This document shows positions 18,189-21,960 of a stretch of 21,960 nucleotides of DNA, piece by piece. The stretch spans positions 1 through 21,960 of the forward strand of contig JADJNC010000035.1 of NCBI GenBank assembly GCA_016709335.1. The letters run 5' to 3'. Below the pieces are notes generated by a model, which ran no database searches, was not told where the DNA came from, and was given only the letters and a program-made list of their open reading frames with translations. The stretch's first letter is position 1. Each line of letters opens with the position of its first letter. This DNA comes from Candidatus Propionivibrio dominans (GTDB taxonomy: Bacteria; Pseudomonadota; Gammaproteobacteria; Burkholderiales; Rhodocyclaceae). The position numbers and the translations under genes are program-made.

Positions 18189-18785
18189 AGGCATTCTTTT
18201 ACTGCCGTCCTCGGTGGGTTCGCCCCTGGAGTCTTTGTGGTCAATTTTGGCGAAATGGCAGTTCGTCAACTGCCTGCTACTCCACTATTGTTGCGACGCT
18301 GATGCCGTCGGCAGCAGCACCCCGACGCCAAGGTGTTGACTTGCGAGTGCCTCCCCATTCCATCTGGATGCGTTTGTTGAGCACAGCGGTTTGTCCTCCA
18401 GAACTTGCTGGCCAGCGCTGCATACTGCTCAAGTACGAATTCAGCATTCTCTCTGGCCTTGTTAGCCAGCATCTAAGGTTCATTGCCGTTTGCATGCAAG
18501 AGAGGCTTCCATGCCGCACTGTTTCAATTGCGCCGATTCGTAGCTGTCCGATTCTCATCACTGCCGTCTACAATGCTTGCCCGCACTGTCAATCAAAGAT
18601 CCCCTACCGGCTGGATCCGTCATTTGCAGCGCATCCATTACCTGTCCCCGTTGCGCATTTTTCAGTATTGGCAGATCCAACGGCACTCGCTCGCCGAATC
18701 ACGACCCGCGGCCCACGAGACGATGATGGCGTGGCAGAGATTTCTTACCACCTATGTGCATTGGTTCCGTCCTTCTAACGCTTGA
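18185..18785 (+). pseudogene. tniQ remnant
   Basis: The GTG at 18185 overlaps the tniB remnant stop. Read across frames it shows a TniQ-like N-terminus (FFYCRPRWV, then PLESLWSILAKWQFVN, compare DPFESVVSILWKFARLN), a partly kept cysteine region (CMQEGFHAALFQLRRF; the younger copy has CMSRGYHSVVHQFDGV) and a later CPRC. After the last CxxC it continues with about 40 residues (QYWQIQRHSLAESRP, then FLTTYVHWFRP) that have no counterpart in the younger, shorter TniQ. Several frameshifts and stops make it non-functional. Confidence 0.72.
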
Positions 18786-19389
18786 ACGAAAATGGCACTG
18801 GCCTTGGATTCATTGGCGCACTACAAGATCTACTCGATGAGCCGCCGCCAATTCCGATGTTATGGATGCCAATGATCACGAATTTTTCAGCGCAACCAGG
18901 AAAATTGACGCTCACGAACCTCACGAAACCAACTTTCTCACGCTTACTGTGGCCTCATTTTTGGAAGAAGAACTTCACTTTCGTTGTACCACCATCTAAC
19001 TTTTCTTGGTACAGCTTCAGAAGCCTTGACTTCGCCGCGGCGGCTCGGTCCCATTGGTGGCGACGAAGAGTTGGAAGCGCGGTGAATCGTTCGTGTGATG
19101 CAACAACGATGTTGGAGTTTCCACCTTTCGGGATTTCAGAGTGGTTGGAGTTTCTCAGTTTTGCCGAGAGACAGTTTGCTATCAGACGCCCTCCTCCAAT
19201 ACCTTACTTTTCGTTTCGAACACGATCTTCGCACTACATGGCAGGCTTGGCGCTGATGTGCTCCAGGAACGTGTGGAAAATGACGCCTGCAGCGCACTTC
19301 ATCCGTATCTCGTGCCGCACCTCGCGCGTGTTGGCTGAACATCCTATCGTCGAGCCAGGATCGACAGCATTGGGTTTTTCATAACACAA
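18786..19389 (+). other. Unassigned, possibly decayed 3' part of the old transposon
   Basis: About 600 bases between the tniQ remnant and the old right-end repeats. One frame stays open from 18782 to 19384 (200 codons), but its composition is unlike a real protein. Another frame gives LALDSLAHYKIYSMSRRQFR with stops soon after. It may be the decayed end of a longer tniQ or of a further transposon gene. I cannot assign it. Confidence 0.4.
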
Positions 19390-19547
19390 AGTCACACTTT
19401 TTACTTTTCTGCTTCTCTAACCCATTGATTTCATTTTAGGTATTCAGTTCAGATTTGACATAGAACCGATCACCATTTGGGAGTTTGGACCATTTTTCCA
19501 CAAAGTAACACTTTTACTGTAACGAAAGTACAAATTTACTTTCGCGG
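19390..19547 (+). repeat. Decayed right-end repeats of the older transposon
   Basis: Three sites resemble the younger element's end repeats: AGTCACACTTTTTACTTTTC at 19390, AGTAACACTTTTACTGTAAC at 19504 and AGTACAAATTTACTTTCGC at 19527. The middle copy matches L0 (AGTGACACTTTTACCGTCGC) at about three quarters of positions. The orientation is the same as in the younger right end, marking the outer limit of the old element. Confidence 0.65.
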
Positions 19548-19685
19548 ACAAGTCCCGACCATTCAACTCAGACTGCGCCTCGTCAGCTGGATCAGTCTGG
19601 GTTTGGTAGCAATGTACTTGCTCAACACCTACGTGCTCTATCTTCATGGAGAGTAAGGCAGCGTAAATGAATAAACATCTCAAGT

Positions 19686-20030
19686 TCACTTGAGAGTATT
19701 TGGTTTTATGACGTAGTTCCGTTCGCCATGAAAGGGTATTGCTTTGGCGTTGACGCGCTTCATTTCTTCATCTTCCTGATCTTGCGACGAGTAGGATACT
19801 TCCGACGATCAATCGACACTTGACTTCCAGCCCTTCGACTGTCGTTGTCTTGGCAATCAAGTTGACTATTGTTTCGCAATTCACTAACGGTTCACCACGC
19901 CAATTTGATGCTAACAGTCGATGCTCGACCTTGTTCCATTCGCTCGTTCCTGGGGCGTCCATTCCATTAACGCTGATTTGCATGGTGGGGCCAGTTTACG
20001 CCTGCCGCCGTGGCGGCTGCGAATGGTAAG
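19686..20030 (-). pseudogene. ISAzo13-type transposase, C-terminal remnant
   Basis: Residues GTSEWNKVEHRLLASNWRGE, then NCETIVNLIAKTTTVEGLEV match the conserved C-terminal part of ISAzo13-family (Rhodopirellula-type DDE) transposases, where WNKIEHRLF, NWRGKPL and VNLI-TTT-GL are typical; the final glutamate of the triad normally lies in this WNKxEH region. After a frameshift the tail reads KYPTRRKI and PFHGERNYVIKP, close to the usual YPTGIK and FHGEWNYTI-P endings. The catalytic aspartates are absent and the N-terminal two thirds are missing, so this is an inactive fragment. Confidence 0.75.
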
Positions 20031-20034
20031 CCCA

Positions 20035-20890
20035 TCACTTGTGCCTGACCTGGGGGCACACCATCGCTGTCATCCACCGCCCTACGTGTTGGTAATAGGG
20101 CAATTGGGCGCCGCAGTGCAAACAATAGTTGGCCTCCGCCAAATGCCCTTCGGTCAGGCACTCCTGGCAGGTGCGGGTGGTGGGTGGTTCCTTTTGGCGC
20201 TGGAAAGCCATCTCCGCCGTCACAATGCCGGTGGGAACGGCTGGAGTGTGCCACCCCATCAGCATCATGACGGATGCGATGGGCCGCCAGGTCGGTCTTG
20301 GGCGTGATGTCACAAGCCCACCGTGGTCATGGTGGTAATGGCCCGATACACCGAGGTGGAGTATGTTGGTAAACCCATTGGCGGGGCCTTCGACCACGTA
20401 CATCCGGGATTCCCATGACCAGAACGATCAAAAAGAATGGCGGACAAAAACACAAATATCTTGCGCCGGCTAGCCTTGAGCGCCGACACGAGGGACTGTA
20501 ATTCCACCAGGTACGCGGTGAGCTTGAAGAGCCGAAAAACCCGCAACAGGCGCAGCACCCGCACATCAATCAGCGCATGTACCTCGGCACCAGCAGCGCC
20601 AGGTAGGTGGGCAACAAGGCTGCCAGGTCAATCAAGCCGTAAAAACTCAAGGCGTAGCGCGTTGGGTGGCGCACGCGCAGCAAGACAGGCTATGTATTCC
20701 AGGGTGAAGGCAATGGTGAAGATCCACTCCAGAACCGTGAAGCCGGTGTGAAACCTGGCATTCAGGGTCTGCGCTACCCAGCACCACCACCAGCACGCTG
20801 GCCAGAATAACGGCAATCAGCCACAGGTCAAACAGCGCCCGGCCCGGTGTCGGCCTCCAAAGATGATGAGTGTAGAGCCGCAATAAAGCT
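20035..20890 (-). pseudogene. Voltage-gated potassium channel family protein, frameshifted
   Basis: Pieces in three frames give the layout of a 6-TM voltage-gated ion channel. The first membrane helix is LFDLWLIAVILASVLVVVLG. The second segment reads FTVLEWIFTIAFTLEYIACL. The S4 voltage sensor shows spaced arginines (VRVLRLLRVFRLFKLTAYL), and S5 contains KIFVFLSAILF. The pore has VYRAITTMTTVG; two bases are missing where TVGFGDITP is expected, so the selectivity filter is disrupted near 20310-20320. A C-terminal tail holds cysteine pairs (CQECLTEGH, CLHCGAQLP), a zinc-ribbon-like end found in related bacterial channels. It would sit in the inner membrane, but the frame changes make it non-functional as sequenced. 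Confidence 0.85.
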
Positions 20891-21272
20891 ATCCGGGGTT
20901 TGCCCCAATGTGTCGCTGTGATCGACTACGCGGTCTTGGTTTTGCGTTGTTCGGTTGAGCCCATTCATGTCGGGTTGCCATTGGGTTGCATAAACAGTGA
21001 CAGATTGCGCCATCGGAATGCGTGATCCATATGCGGGTAGGGATGGAAATTGTGCCTGCAAGCATAGCGCGCAGCCTTGATCAGCGCGGTGTGACGGTCT
21101 TTTGAAGTCGCCAAATGGACGTCGGTGCGCGAAGTTGCGGCAGAAGGCTTAAACTCGGGGTAGAAATTTTCCAAAGCAACACCTTCTTCGGCACGTTCGC
21201 CTGGCAGTCAGGGCTTCCGGCTCGCGTCCCCGACTCGATTCCCCGTTACGGTTGCACGACAAAGGTGGTCCC
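20891..21272. other. Intergenic stretch without a recognisable gene
   Basis: About 380 bases between two divergently read broken genes, the channel (minus) and the SHOCT-type gene (plus). A minus-strand open frame (21174-20965) has no recognisable features. Both genes' promoters should lie here, but no clear boxes were found. Confidence 0.4.
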
Positions 21273-21960
21273 ATGCGCCAAACTCTCCCCGCCGGCCAGC
21301 GGGCCAATCAGCGACATTTCCCAGCGGCACGGTTTCAGCTTTGATGCCGTGATGTGCATGCTCGACCGCTGTGATCAGCAGCAGCGGCGGCGCGCAGCGG
21401 TTCTCACCACGAATTCTCGGGCTCCGGCCAGTGGATGCGGCAGCGGCAGTCATGGTCTCTGACATGTTCGACAATTACCTCAAGGGCCGCATCGACCGCC
21501 TCACCTCGCGCGGCCTGTAACCACGGTCGCCATCCAGCCAGACCTGATCCGCAGCGGTAGTTTCGAGTCACAAAATCAGGGCGGTTACGCTAGCGGCCAG
21601 ACGCAGAGCAACTACGGCGGTGGCCAACAGCAGCAAAATGGCAACGGCTCGATGGGTCCGGCCAGCCTGTTCGTGCCCCCGGCACCTGGCACTTCTGGCG
21701 ACTGGTGGCCAGCCGATCTGCGCTGGCCGAACAGCACCGGGGCCCAGAACAACGTGCGCTACGCCTATTTTGCCCAGGCCCGCCGACTGGCAATCGAACT
21801 GAACGGCCGGGTTACCGTGTACGACACGCTCGATCACCAGATCGGCGGATTCTCGCAGCAGCAGTCTTATGGTGGTTCGATCAGCTTCAACAGCCAGTAC
21901 GGCTTGATCGATGTGGCCAGTCTGCCAGTGGTCTCGATTGACGGGGTGGCACAGTTTGCG
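21273..21960 (+). pseudogene. SHOCT-family-like protein, frameshifted, runs off the window
   Basis: The likely start is the ATG at 21273 (MRQTLPAGQRA), followed in shifted frames by ISDISQRHGFSFDAVMCML, then HEFSGSGQWMR, then MVSDMFDNYLKGRIDRL, and finally a long frame (from about 21520 to the window end) with PDLIRSGSFESQNQGGY, a glycine/glutamine-rich linker and WWPADLRWPNSTGAQNNVRY, ARRLAIELNGRVTVYDTLDH and QIGGFSQQQSYGGSISF. This sequence type is known from proteobacterial proteins that end in a SHOCT domain, which would lie beyond the window. Their function is not established. At least four frame changes occur within 250 bases, an unusually high density. Confidence 0.65.

Larger units (their letters stand above)
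16413..19550 (+). mobile_element. Decayed older relative of the transposon (3' part)
   Basis: Remnants of tnsB (C-terminal third), tniB and tniQ appear in the same order and direction as in the younger element, followed by a decayed repeat cluster at 19390-19547. The 5' part (tnsA and most of tnsB) is absent: it is not found to the left of the younger element either, so a deletion or rearrangement happened. Sequence identity to the younger copy is low at the protein level, meaning a distinct, older family member rather than a recent duplicate. Confidence 0.75.

Overview
The window looks like a mobile-element-rich accessory region of a betaproteobacterium, probably Burkholderiales. This is an inference from GC-rich codon use and the types of integrase, SHOCT protein and ion channel present. 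No rRNA or tRNA gene and no CRISPR array was seen. Much of the window is decayed: most genes outside 6343-11467 carry frameshifts, many at short runs of one base. Gene decay and local assembly error are both possible, and each affected gene is flagged.

Left part (1-6225): a secreted protein gene with a probable frameshift, a gene-poor stretch, a broken B12-binding radical SAM gene, a lipoprotein gene that looks intact, and a large broken tyrosine integrase, all on the minus strand.

Centre (6226-16412): a Tn7/Tn5053-like transposon. It has repeated end sites of the type AGTGACACATTTACC in inverted orientation, then a TnsA-like protein, a DDE transposase (TnsB/TniA), a TniB-like AAA ATPase and TniQ. 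A second element of about 5.6 kb sits inside tniB (9867-15454), flanked by the 8-base direct repeat TTCCGATG. It resembles the Tn554 tnpA-tnpB-tnpC family: a short primase-like ORF, three overlapping tyrosine recombinase genes and a TnpC-like coiled-coil gene. It cut tniB after codon 291, and the lost C-terminus is still readable just right of the nested element, in front of tniQ.

Right part (16413-19550): an older, heavily decayed relative of the same transposon, with recognisable remnants of tnsB, tniB and tniQ in the same order and a decayed set of end repeats. The younger transposon's right end abuts the middle of the older tnsB. Beyond this lie an ISAzo13-type transposase tail, a frameshifted voltage-gated potassium channel with a broken selectivity filter, and a frameshifted SHOCT-family-like gene that runs off the window.

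Taken together, the region records at least three layers of insertion: an old transposon, a younger relative abutting it, and a recombinase element that disabled the younger one. The older tniB copy served as the reference for identifying the split.
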